A stretch of 64,000 nucleotides of DNA from Bacteroidales bacterium (GTDB lineage: Bacteria; Bacteroidota; Bacteroidia; Bacteroidales; UBA10428): positions 1 through 64,000 of the forward strand of contig JAFGOZ010000524.1 of the NCBI GenBank assembly GCA_016926235.1. The letters run 5' to 3'. The translations under genes were made by a program, and so were the position numbers. Shown in pieces: positions 17,181 through 28,163 of the stretch (within the stretch, counting starts at the first letter, position 1; each line of letters opens with the position of its first letter). The notes under the pieces are model-generated. The model was not told the DNA's origin. It searched no databases and saw only the letters and a program-made list of their open reading frames with translations.

Positions 17181-17361
17181 CCCATAATTTGATTTCAAAT
17201 ATCCACATCCATTTATCCATTTATCCTACACTCCATTCTTTCCTTTATTTCAAGAAGATAACCTGTTCCCTTAGATATATACTGACAATATTATAAATCC
17301 CCTTTTAATGTTATGTTTCATAACACTATAATGAAATAAGCAAGAATAAATACCAAAAAAC

Positions 17362-17393
17362 TTTGAGTATTAGCGTCTAATTGCCTATTTTCG
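17362..17393 (+). promoter_or_regulatory. Promoter of the DUF349 gene
   Basis: TTTG (17362-17365), 20 nt, then TATTTTCG (17386-17393), matching the Bacteroidota TTTG-N19-21-TAnnTTTG pattern with one deviation. It overlaps an in-frame upstream ATG at 17381, which argues for translation starting at 17423 instead. Confidence 0.65.
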
Positions 17394-17422
17394 TAGCCTG
17401 TAAATTGGATAAAAATTATCTT

Positions 17423-19555
17423 ATGGATACTAATTCTTCTGTTCCAAAAGAACAATTCGATGAAAATACATCTTCCATCGAAAATACGAATACTGAAGAG
17501 CAATCTGAAACATTACCTTCAGTTAATGAGACTAATCAGGATGCAGATACCGATTCCTCAAAAGAGGGAGCTGTAAATTCTGCCATTGAAAATAAACCCG
17601 ATACCGGGGTTGCTGATGATAATGAAACCAGTTCTTCTGAAGATGAGAATCATGCTGAAGCAACAGACTCTACTATAGAACATAAAGGAGAAAAAGAGCA
17701 GATAGAAAAAACAGAACCCAAAAAATCTGAAAAAAAGGAAAAAAAAGCTTCCAAAGAAAAAATGAAAGAAGGACAAGATGAGCCAAAGGAAGTAGAAAAA
17801 GATATACCAAAAATCTGGGAAAAAAGTATTTCTGAATATTCATTTTGCAAAAAAGAAGAACTTGTAATAATACTTCAGGCACTGTTAGACAATAAATCCG
17901 TGAATGATATCAGAGCTGAAGTAGATGCAATAAAAATTAATTTTTATAAGAAACATAAAGCTGAAATTGAAAAGAAAAAAAGGGCGTTTATTGATGCCGG
18001 AGGTGAACTGCTCGATTTCAAGCCCGAATCAGATCCATTGGAAAATGATCTTAAAGAGCTTTTAAAGAGATATAAAGATCTGAAATCCCAATTCAATTCA
18101 AACCTGGAGGTTGAAAAACTTGAGAACCTGAAAAGGAAATATGAGATTATTGAAGAGATAAAAAATCTCGTTAACAGGAAAGAATCGATTAACAAGACCT
18201 TTCATGAATTCAGAGAATTACAGAACCAATGGAGGGACATTGGCATTGTTCCCCAACAAAACGTGAAAGATCTGTGGGAAACTTACCACCTCCATGTAGC
18301 AAAATTCTATGATTATATTAAAATAAACAAAGAACTAAGGGATCTTGATCTGAAACGTAACCTTGAAGAAAAAAACATTCTGTGCGAAAAAGCTGAAGCA
18401 TTATTGCTTGAACCAAGTGTTATACAGGCTTTTAATGCATTACAGAAGTTACATAACCAGTGGAGGGAAATTGGACCCGTGCCCAATGAAATGAAAGATC
18501 AGATATGGGAGCGTTTCAAAGAAGCCACATCAAAGATTAACAAAAAACACCAGGAACATTTCGACCACCAAAAGGAGGAACAGAAAAAAAATCTGGAAGC
18601 AAAAACTCTTCTATGTGAAAAAGCAGAAGATATAGCTAATGCTGAAATGTCATCACATAAAGATTGGGAATCGAAATCACGGGAACTGATCGAACTGCAG
18701 AAAATTTGGAGAACCATCGGTTTTGCACCTAAAAAAGATAACAACCAGATTTACAAACGTTTTAGAGATGCATGTGATGCATTTTTTACACGAAAACGCG
18801 AATTTTATGCTGAAAACAAAGAACTTCAGGATAATAACATTCAATTAAAAACAGACCTTTGCATACAGGCCGAAGCATTAAAAGATAGCACGGAATGGAA
18901 AAAAACTACTGAAGACTTCATTAAGCTTCAAAAACAGTGGAAAAAGATAGGCCCGATACCCAAAAAACAATCAGATCATTTATGGAAACGATTCAGAAGT
19001 GCCTGTGACCAATTCTTCAATGCAAAAGCAAAATTTCATGAAAACATTGATGCAGTGTACGAAGAAAACATGAAGAAAAAAGAAGACCTTATTAAGGAAA
19101 TTGAAGAGTATAAAATTGACAACAACAATATTGAATCTTGTTTTGAAGCATTGAATGAATTTCAGAAGAAATGGAGTGAAATAGGATATGTTCCATTAAA
19201 AGAAAAAGATCAGATACACGAAAAGTATCGCAAGGCATTGAACAAAAAATTTGAAAAGCTGGATGTTGATGAACATAAAAAGAACATACTAAGTTATAAG
19301 AGCAAACTGGATGATATAACCCATAAACCTAAATCAGACAGGAGATTGAAACAGGAAAGGGATGGATTTATAAGCAAAATTAAAAAACTGGAGAGTGATA
19401 TAGTGCTATGGGAAAACAATATTGGTTTTTTTATAAAGTCAAAGAATGCCGATGCCATGATTAAAGAGGTTGAGGAGAAAATTGCTGATGCAAAAGAGAA
19501 AATTGCATTACTCGAAGAAAAAATTAAATTGATTGAAAATACATACGACGATTAA
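17423..19555 (+). CDS. DUF349 repeat coiled-coil protein
   Basis: A 710-residue soluble protein. The first ~130 residues are an acidic, low-complexity tail rich in Asp, Glu, Ser and Lys. The rest consists of about five DUF349 units, each recognisable from a W-x5-GPIP/GIVP-like core (for example QWRDIGIVPQQ, QWREIGPVPNE, IWRTIGFAPKK, QWKKIGPIPKK, KWSEIGYVPLK). Each is followed by a long charged helix containing LCEKAEAL. DUF349 proteins are widespread in Bacteroidota, but their function is not established. The start at 17423 is preferred over ATG 17381 because the latter sits in the promoter. It is followed after 22 bp by pyrG and may be cotranscribed with it. Confidence 0.88.
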   Translation: MDTNSSVPKEQFDENTSSIENTNTEEQSETLPSVNETNQDADTDSSKEGAVNSAIENKPDTGVADDNETSSSEDENHAEATDSTIEHKGEKEQIEKTEPKKSEKKEKKASKEKMKEGQDEPKEVEKDIPKIWEKSISEYSFCKKEELVIILQALLDNKSVNDIRAEVDAIKINFYKKHKAEIEKKKRAFIDAGGELLDFKPESDPLENDLKELLKRYKDLKSQFNSNLEVEKLENLKRKYEIIEEIKNLVNRKESINKTFHEFRELQNQWRDIGIVPQQNVKDLWETYHLHVAKFYDYIKINKELRDLDLKRNLEEKNILCEKAEALLLEPSVIQAFNALQKLHNQWREIGPVPNEMKDQIWERFKEATSKINKKHQEHFDHQKEEQKKNLEAKTLLCEKAEDIANAEMSSHKDWESKSRELIELQKIWRTIGFAPKKDNNQIYKRFRDACDAFFTRKREFYAENKELQDNNIQLKTDLCIQAEALKDSTEWKKTTEDFIKLQKQWKKIGPIPKKQSDHLWKRFRSACDQFFNAKAKFHENIDAVYEENMKKKEDLIKEIEEYKIDNNNIESCFEALNEFQKKWSEIGYVPLKEKDQIHEKYRKALNKKFEKLDVDEHKKNILSYKSKLDDITHKPKSDRRLKQERDGFISKIKKLESDIVLWENNIGFFIKSKNADAMIKEVEEKIADAKEKIALLEEKIKLIENTYDD

Positions 19556-19565
19556 TAATACTTAA

Positions 19566-21176
<1,611 letters not shown>

Positions 21177-21211
21177 TAAATCAATTTTATAACTTTTTTA
21201 ATTTTTTTTGA

Positions 21212-23083
21212 ATGGATAAGAATACGGTAATAGGAATTGCTTTAATTGCAGCTTTGGTGATTGGATACAGCCTACTTAAAGCACCTAGTAAGGAAGAACA
21301 ACTTGCACAAAAACGAAAATATGATTCGTTATTGCTTGTGCAACAGAATGAAGCCATTCGTCAGGAGATAGAACAACGAATTGCAGATTCAATTAAAGAA
21401 GTCAGGAAAAACGTACCTGATACAGTATATGAAAAAGAACTGGTTGATCAATATGGATCCTTTTCACACGTTGCGGAAGGTGAATTAGAATTTTACACCC
21501 TGGAAAATAAACTAATAAAACTTATTGTCTCCAATAAAGGCGGGCGACCGTACTCTGTGGAGCTAAAAAACTATAAAACCTTTGATCAAAAGCCTCTGAT
21601 GCTTTTCAATGGCGATTCGACCATTTTTGGACTTACCTTCTTTGCCAATAACAGATATATTTCAACCAATGATTTATACTTTGTAGCATCAAAATCTGAA
21701 AACGGCGACACCTCGAAACTTTCGATGAAATTATACGCTGACAGCAACAGCTACATTGAATATATCTATACTATAAATCCAAATACATATATGATGGACT
21801 TTGACATAAAATTGCATGGAATGGATGAGATCATTGCTCAAAACATCAATTTTATTGATATGGCCTGGGAAATATATGTTCCAAGACAGGAAAAAGGGGT
21901 GAAAAATGAAAATATGTATACAACCATCTATTATAAACACTTAGAGGAAGATGTAAGTTATTTTAACGCCCGTACAAAGAAAGAAGAAGAAGAAGAAAAT
22001 ATAGCAACTAAATTAAAATGGATAGCTTACAAACAGCAGTTTTTCAGCTCAGTGATCATACCCGATGATTATTTTTTAAATGCTGATATAAAATCAAAAC
22101 TCGTCCCCATTCAGGATAAATACTTAAAGATATTTACTTCAAATATGGGTCTTCCCTACGAGTCAAAACCAAATGTTAACTATTCTATGCGCTTGTATTT
22201 TGGCCCGAACCATTTCACTACACTTAAAAAATATAAAGGACTTGAACTCCAGTATATGGCATTTCAGGGAAAAAACATCACCCGCTGGATTAACCAGTTC
22301 GTGATTATTCCTATTTTTAACTGGCTTGACAATTTTATTGGCAATTATGGAATAATTATATTGTTGCTTACCATTATCATAAAAATAGGTCTGTTACCTC
22401 TTACTTATCGTTCATATATATCACAGGCAAAAATGCGTGTTCTTAAGCCTCAAATTGATGAATTAAGCAAAAAATATCCTAAGGGAAAAGAAATGGAAAA
22501 ACAACAGGCAACCATGGCGCTTTATCGTAAAGTGGGTGTTAGTCCTATGGGAGGTTGTTTACCTATGCTATTACAGATGCCTATACTTTTCGCTATGTTC
22601 CGGTTTTTCCCAACATCTATTGAATTGCGTCAGGAATCCTTTTTATGGGCAACTGACCTTTCAACCTATGATGCTATTCTCGAATGGGATAAATATATTC
22701 CCGTATTAAGTAAAATTTATGGTAATCATATAAGTTTGTTTACAATATTAATGACAGTTACCACATTGCTCACTATGAAGATGAACAACCAGACAGCAAA
22801 TACATCGACACAGATGCCAGGCATGAAAGGTATGATGTATATTATGCCGGTTATGTTTATGTTCATTCTTAATGGTTTTTCAGCAGCTTTGACATACTAC
22901 TACTTCCTGACAAACATTATTACGTTCGGACAGAACTTGCTATTCAAGAGGCTGGTAAATGACGAAGAGGTATTAAAAAAACTTCACGAAAAGAAGGGCA
23001 AAGAGCCAAAGAAAAAAACCAACTGGCAAAAACGAATGGAAATGGCAGCAAAACAAAGAGGTTTACAGTCTCCAAGAAGATAA
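21212..23083 (+). CDS. yidC: Membrane protein insertase YidC
   Basis: A 623-residue inner-membrane insertase. It has an N-terminal membrane anchor (TVIGIALIAALVIGYSLL), then a large periplasmic beta-sandwich domain (about 60-350). The conserved five-helix Oxa1/YidC core begins near residue 360 (NWLDNFIGNYGIIILLLTIIIKIGLLPLT). The core includes KYPKGKEMEKQQATMALYRK (the cytoplasmic hairpin) and GGCLPMLLQMPILFAMF. A basic tail of KKKTNWQKRMEMAAKQ type could contact the ribosome. The order pyrG-yidC is common in Bacteroidota. Nothing unusual is seen. Confidence 0.96.
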   Translation: MDKNTVIGIALIAALVIGYSLLKAPSKEEQLAQKRKYDSLLLVQQNEAIRQEIEQRIADSIKEVRKNVPDTVYEKELVDQYGSFSHVAEGELEFYTLENKLIKLIVSNKGGRPYSVELKNYKTFDQKPLMLFNGDSTIFGLTFFANNRYISTNDLYFVASKSENGDTSKLSMKLYADSNSYIEYIYTINPNTYMMDFDIKLHGMDEIIAQNINFIDMAWEIYVPRQEKGVKNENMYTTIYYKHLEEDVSYFNARTKKEEEEENIATKLKWIAYKQQFFSSVIIPDDYFLNADIKSKLVPIQDKYLKIFTSNMGLPYESKPNVNYSMRLYFGPNHFTTLKKYKGLELQYMAFQGKNITRWINQFVIIPIFNWLDNFIGNYGIIILLLTIIIKIGLLPLTYRSYISQAKMRVLKPQIDELSKKYPKGKEMEKQQATMALYRKVGVSPMGGCLPMLLQMPILFAMFRFFPTSIELRQESFLWATDLSTYDAILEWDKYIPVLSKIYGNHISLFTILMTVTTLLTMKMNNQTANTSTQMPGMKGMMYIMPVMFMFILNGFSAALTYYYFLTNIITFGQNLLFKRLVNDEEVLKKLHEKKGKEPKKKTNWQKRMEMAAKQRGLQSPRR

Positions 23084-23160
23084 ACTATAAGGTATTGGCT
23101 ATTGGTTTTTGACACTATTGTAACTGACTGATAGCCAATAGTTATAATATAAAAATCCTT

Positions 23161-25167
23161 CTATAAATATTTTTGCATCGTACTGATAATCAATTCCGGG
23201 TGAATTGGTTTAATGAGATAGTCATTGCAACCTGACCGATAGCACATATCTTCCTCGTCACCCATTGCAAAAGCTGTTTGAGCTATCACCGGAATAGTAT
23301 TATCCAGTTTCTTTATTTGAACAGTTGCTTCATATCCATCCATAACAGGCATTTTAATATCCATAAGAACAATTTCGGGCTTTTTCGCTTTAAACAAGTC
23401 AACTGCTTCCTGACCATTTGTAGCATGAAGTATTTTGATGCCTGTTCCCATCAGGGCCCTGTCCAGGTATATAAAGTTGGTTTCATCATCTTCTGCTATA
23501 AGTACTGTCTTACTCGACCAATCTGGTAGTTTATTATTCTTAGAACTTTTTTTAGGAAGTGTCCTCTTCTCCATTTCAACGATCTCAAAAGGTATTGTAA
23601 AGAAGAAAACAGAACCTGAATTAGGAATAGATTCAACCCAGATTTTCCCTCCTAACAATTCTGTAAGTTGTTTGCATATTGCCAATCCTAAACCAGTACC
23701 TTCAATTAACTCTTTGCCCAGTGCATTAACCCTTTTAAACCTCTCGAATATTTGCTCATGATTTTCCTCAGGAATCCCTATACCAGTATCCTTGACATAA
23801 AATGTAAGCTCAGACTCGGTATACATAGTATAACCAAATTTAATTGACCCCTCATAGGTAAACTTCAAAGCATTGCTTAATAAATTTGACATAATCTGCC
23901 TGAAACGGGTTTTATCTGATAAAACAAATAATTCCTTGTCAATGTTTTCCAATTCAAGAATTATTTCAATATGGGATTTATCAAGCGTATTACGGATTCG
24001 TTTATAGGTTATAAGCAATTCTTGAAGAATTTCCTTTATATTAAAACTGGTTTTATTGATTTGTAATTCACCAACCTCAATTTTCGAAATATCAATAATG
24101 TCATTTATAAGATTCAATAATGTTTCCCCACTTGAATGTATAATGTCATAATACATTTTACTTTCCTCCTGCGAAATGGTCTCATTCTTGAGCAATTCAA
24201 TCAGTCCAAGTATACCATGTATAGGGGTGCGTATGTCATGAGACATATTGGCAAGGAATGCACTTTTCATCCGGTCCTGAGATTCAGCACTATTCTTTGC
24301 CTTAATTAATTGCTTTTCAGCCTCTTTTAGTTCTGTTATATCTTCAAAAAGTATTATGGTTCCGTGAAATTTCTCGCTTACATCTAAAAGTTTCCGTAAT
24401 CTAACCCTGAAATATCTCCACCCTTGAAAAGTATTCAGGTAGGTATTATATGTAAGCTCATTATCTTTGCTTTCAATTAGATGTCTCAACTTATAATTCA
24501 GAGTACCCAGTGTTTCATCTGTCACAGTCTCACTATAATACTTGGTTCCTGCAATTTTAATATCCGTGAACAATTCGGAAGCAGTTTTATTAAAGCCGAC
24601 AATTTTATTATTCCCATCAAGCAGTATTATTGGAGATATGTTACTTTCAAAAATGGTAAGATATTTATTCTTTTGGTTCGTCATCATCCTATTAGTATCC
24701 TGCAACTCTTTGACCAGCTCAGTATCAGAAAGTGATGACCATTCAACACAAAATGCTATCTCAATGCGATCAAAACAACGCTCTATAAAAGACAGCATCC
24801 GGTTTTTTTCGCTTGAATCCGTTATATCCCGGTGAACTAAATCCAGGTAGCATTGTTTATAATATTTCATCAACCCAAGGAACATGCTTAGTGATATCCC
24901 TCTTTCCCTGTGTTTCTGTGCTTCAATAACTCCAAATTTTGACACCGGATCTGACAAATAATCTTCATCCGGATGAAGCTCGGGTATTTTATCTTTAAAA
25001 TTCTTTAGAGCTTCGATCAGGGATCTTGATAAGCCACTAATTGATAATCGCCATGCTTCCTCAAGAGTTGATGTGTACTTAGTAAATTGGAACTGTTTAG
25101 CATATGACAATATACGGGCCATTAACCAATCTTCGTTCGACTCCAGAAGGGTAATAAGCTTTTTCAT
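23161..25167 (-). CDS. Hybrid sensor histidine kinase/response regulator
   Basis: A 668-residue cytosolic hybrid kinase without membrane segments. Residues 1 to about 150 are an all-helical N-terminal domain resembling the RsbR/RsbRD-like sensory domain (MARILSYAKQF, GISLSMFLGLMKYYKQCYLDLV). A PAS domain (about 165-280) is followed by a HisKA domain with H310 in ANMSHDIRTPIHG. The HATPase domain carries ELFVLSDKTRFRQIMSNLLSNALKFT and the GIGIPEEN and GTGLGLAICK boxes. A C-terminal receiver domain (about 550-668) has phospho-acceptor D603 in VLMDIKMPVMDG. Input signal and output partner are unknown. It is divergent from the PagL-like gene across a 105-bp gap, which suggests, without proof, a link to envelope control. 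Confidence 0.9.
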   Translation of the reverse strand: MKKLITLLESNEDWLMARILSYAKQFQFTKYTSTLEEAWRLSISGLSRSLIEALKNFKDKIPELHPDEDYLSDPVSKFGVIEAQKHRERGISLSMFLGLMKYYKQCYLDLVHRDITDSSEKNRMLSFIERCFDRIEIAFCVEWSSLSDTELVKELQDTNRMMTNQKNKYLTIFESNISPIILLDGNNKIVGFNKTASELFTDIKIAGTKYYSETVTDETLGTLNYKLRHLIESKDNELTYNTYLNTFQGWRYFRVRLRKLLDVSEKFHGTIILFEDITELKEAEKQLIKAKNSAESQDRMKSAFLANMSHDIRTPIHGILGLIELLKNETISQEESKMYYDIIHSSGETLLNLINDIIDISKIEVGELQINKTSFNIKEILQELLITYKRIRNTLDKSHIEIILELENIDKELFVLSDKTRFRQIMSNLLSNALKFTYEGSIKFGYTMYTESELTFYVKDTGIGIPEENHEQIFERFKRVNALGKELIEGTGLGLAICKQLTELLGGKIWVESIPNSGSVFFFTIPFEIVEMEKRTLPKKSSKNNKLPDWSSKTVLIAEDDETNFIYLDRALMGTGIKILHATNGQEAVDLFKAKKPEIVLMDIKMPVMDGYEATVQIKKLDNTIPVIAQTAFAMGDEEDMCYRSGCNDYLIKPIHPELIISTMQKYL

Positions 25168-25272
25168 TTTTGGTGGTTTATAGGCCTTCTATCAAATATA
25201 CAAAAAATTTGCATATTTTTTATAACTTTCTAAACAAGAAAAGGTTCAATACCTCTACCTAAAAATAATTTT

Positions 25273-26385
25273 ATGTCATTTTCTGTTAATATAAATCAAA
25301 AATGGTGGCTGGTACTGATCCTTTTTATAATAACCTGTAACGCATATTCCTCTGCTCATGATACTATTATGAGAAAAACTCCTTTTATTATTGGGATCAG
25401 GCAGCACTATGGATTTATAATACCGCACTCGCAAAGTATACGAAGTATCTCACATTCAAATCCATGGATTATAGAAGCAGACTTTGACTGGTTGCAGTTA
25501 GGTGAAAATGCCTGGGACTATTGTTTTTGCTATCCGCGTATCGGAGCAACTCTGGGTTATGTTAATTTTAATAATCCAGATATCATTGGAAGTGGTATAT
25601 ATATAGTCCCGCATATCGAACCTTTTCTGTCATATACTTCAAAGATAAATATCTCATATCGTGCAGGTCTTGGATTTGCGTACCTGAATAATCCTTACGA
25701 TTCACTTGATAATCCTCTGAATTACTTTTATAGTACTCATATTGGTTTTGTCGTTTTAATAAACATTGCCCTGAACATTCATTTAAATGATCAGCTCAAT
25801 CTGCGCATAGCCGCTAATTATAACCACATCTCCAACGGTGGTATTAGTTTGCCAAATAAGGGAATTAATTTCCCGACAACAAATATTGGATTGGATTATA
25901 CATTTAACCAACAAGTAATAAAAGCTCGCCCCAAGACAAAGAAGGATCTCTACCCTAAGGATATCCGGTTCAATACTTCCTTTATTTTTACAGGAAAAAA
26001 TGCCGAGAGAAGTGAAACCAAAATGTACCCGGTAATTGGAATATCCTGTGATGTAAGCAAAGTAGTTGCACGTGTTAGCGCCATTGACATAGGTGCCGAA
26101 TGGATTAGTGACGGAGCACTGAAAGAAAGATTACGAAGAGACAGCATCAATCTGGACCACAATAAAATAGCCCTGATGGCAGGCCATGAACTATTAATAG
26201 GGAAATTCACTTTTTCACAGCAAATAGGACTTTATATATACGATCCTCATAAGGCCCGAAACGAAGTATATCAGAGATATGGTTTATATTACAAAATTAC
26301 TCCTCACTTTTATACAGGCATCAACCTGAAAAGTCATTTACATGTCGCTGATTTTCTTGATATGAGGATTGGATATACATTCTGA
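25273..26385 (+). CDS. PagL-like acyloxyacyl hydrolase / lipid A 3-O-deacylase
   Basis: A 370-residue outer-membrane protein. An N-terminal signal segment (about 10-27, WWLVLILFIITCNAYSSA) precedes a beta-barrel rich in alternating aromatic and polar residues. The conserved His-Ser pair of the PagL family is visible as H185 and S187 in ANYNHISNGGISLPNKGINF, the diagnostic stretch of Bacteroidota acyloxyacyl hydrolases. The predicted reaction removes an acyl chain from lipid A in the outer leaflet. It is longer than Pseudomonas PagL (about 150-170 residues), with an extra C-terminal barrel-like part from about 215. Next come two further envelope genes in the same direction. Confidence 0.8.
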   Translation: MSFSVNINQKWWLVLILFIITCNAYSSAHDTIMRKTPFIIGIRQHYGFIIPHSQSIRSISHSNPWIIEADFDWLQLGENAWDYCFCYPRIGATLGYVNFNNPDIIGSGIYIVPHIEPFLSYTSKINISYRAGLGFAYLNNPYDSLDNPLNYFYSTHIGFVVLINIALNIHLNDQLNLRIAANYNHISNGGISLPNKGINFPTTNIGLDYTFNQQVIKARPKTKKDLYPKDIRFNTSFIFTGKNAERSETKMYPVIGISCDVSKVVARVSAIDIGAEWISDGALKERLRRDSINLDHNKIALMAGHELLIGKFTFSQQIGLYIYDPHKARNEVYQRYGLYYKITPHFYTGINLKSHLHVADFLDMRIGYTF

Positions 26386-26503
26386 CTATTGATGTATAAA
26401 CAATGTTGATAATTTATGAAACAAATTATTAGTTAATCGGTTTATCTACTAAATTATTAAGAGTCTGGTAAAAATGTGTTATTTTAGAAAAAAATAAAAT
26501 CCA

Positions 26504-28132
26504 ATGAAAAAATTTCCTGCGCCATTATTACTATCCCTGGTATTATTATTGTATGGATGTAAAAGTCCTTCAACGACTGAAAATATGGATGAATTAAAAA
26601 GTAAACTGGATAAGTTTTACGAGGTGACCTTAAACGCTGATATAAGTCACCTGACAGGAAATGAAAAGAAAATGCTTCCTCTACTCTTTGAGACAGCAGA
26701 TATAATGAATGATCTTTTCTGGTACCAGGCTTACGGAAATCCTGACAGTTTGTTTTCTGAAATACAAGATGAAATCCTGCGTAAACTGGTTACTATAAAT
26801 TTTGGCCCATGGAACAGGCTGGATGGAAATGCACCATTTTCTAGCAAGTGGGGAGCAAAACCTCTGGGTGCTAATTTCTATCCGCCCGATATGAGCAAAG
26901 AAGAATTTGAAGCTTTCCAGGATTCAACAAAAACTTCATTCTATACTATAATTCGAAGGGATAAAGATGGAAAGCTGATTTCGATACCCTATCATGTCTT
27001 TTTTAAAGATAAAACTACAAAGGTAGCCCGGTTATTAGAAAAGGCTGCTAAATATGCTGATGACCCGGGACTTAAAAACTATCTTATACTGCGGGCAAAA
27101 GCATTTTTAAATGATGATTACCTTGAAAGCGATTTAGCATGGATGGACATGAAAACCAATACCATAGATTTTGTTGTTGGCCCTATTGAAAATTATGAAG
27201 ACCAATTATATGGGTATAAAACATCATATGAAGCTTATATATTGATTAAAGACAAAGATTGGAGCCGGAAGCTGAATGAATATGCACAATATTTACCTGA
27301 ACTGCAAAAAAAACTTCCTGTTGAAGAAAAATATAAAACAGAAAAGCCAGGCAGTAATTCAGATCTGGCAGCATATGATGTAATATACTATGCAGGCGAC
27401 TGCAATGCAGGTAGTAAAACCATTGCTATTAACCTGCCCAACGATGAACGGGTGCATGCTTTAAAAGGGAGTAGAAGATTGCAACTTAAAAACTCCATGA
27501 AAGCTAAGTTTGATGCTATTCTTGTCCCTATTGCAAATGAATTGATAGCTGAAGATCAATTACAGCATATCACATTCGACGCGTTTTTTGAGAATGTTAT
27601 GTTTCATGAAGTTGCACATGGGCTTGGAATTTTTAATACACTTGATGGAAAAGGCACTGTTAGAGAAGCACTTAAAGAAACATATACTTCCATCGAAGAA
27701 GGGAAAGCTGATATTTTGGGCCTTTTTCTTATCACTGAGCTAAATAATACGGGTATTACTGAAACAGACCTAATGGACAATTACGTAACCTTTATGGCCG
27801 GAATATTCCGGTCTATACGTTTTGGAGCAACCAGTTCACATGCAAAAGCCAACCTTATCCGCTTTAATTATTTCAAAGAAAAGGGAGCTTTTGTCCGTAA
27901 CGAAAAAGGCAAATATGCTATTGATTTTGAAAAAATGAAAGAAGCAATGAATTCACTATCAAATTTGATACTAACCATACAAGGGGATGGTGATTACAAT
28001 GCAGCTGGCAAATTAATTGAAGAGAAAGGAATAATATACCCTGAATTATCTGAAGATTTGCATAAACTTGAAGAAAAAAATATTCCTGTAGATGTAGTAT
28101 TTAAGCAGGGACCAAAGGTTCTTGGACTTTAG
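26504..28132 (+). CDS. Lipoprotein zinc peptidase, DPP III (M49)-like
   Basis: A 542-residue predicted lipoprotein; the signal peptide ends in a lipobox LLLYGC (C about 19). The metal site reads H368-E369-V-A-H372 (HEVAHGLG), followed 26 residues later by EEGKAD (398-403), whose glutamate would be the third zinc ligand. This HExxH...EEGKAD pairing and the overall pattern match Bacteroidota dipeptidyl-peptidase-3-family proteins. Classical M49 enzymes have HExxGH instead, so this belongs to the divergent branch. Activity on periplasmic peptides is family-level inference. It lies between the PagL-like gene and an outer-membrane barrel gene, 118 bp and 31 bp apart respectively. Confidence 0.8.
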   Translation: MKKFPAPLLLSLVLLLYGCKSPSTTENMDELKSKLDKFYEVTLNADISHLTGNEKKMLPLLFETADIMNDLFWYQAYGNPDSLFSEIQDEILRKLVTINFGPWNRLDGNAPFSSKWGAKPLGANFYPPDMSKEEFEAFQDSTKTSFYTIIRRDKDGKLISIPYHVFFKDKTTKVARLLEKAAKYADDPGLKNYLILRAKAFLNDDYLESDLAWMDMKTNTIDFVVGPIENYEDQLYGYKTSYEAYILIKDKDWSRKLNEYAQYLPELQKKLPVEEKYKTEKPGSNSDLAAYDVIYYAGDCNAGSKTIAINLPNDERVHALKGSRRLQLKNSMKAKFDAILVPIANELIAEDQLQHITFDAFFENVMFHEVAHGLGIFNTLDGKGTVREALKETYTSIEEGKADILGLFLITELNNTGITETDLMDNYVTFMAGIFRSIRFGATSSHAKANLIRFNYFKEKGAFVRNEKGKYAIDFEKMKEAMNSLSNLILTIQGDGDYNAAGKLIEEKGIIYPELSEDLHKLEEKNIPVDVVFKQGPKVLGL

Positions 28133-28163
28133 CTTTTATCTTTTTAATTAAATAAGAACTAAC

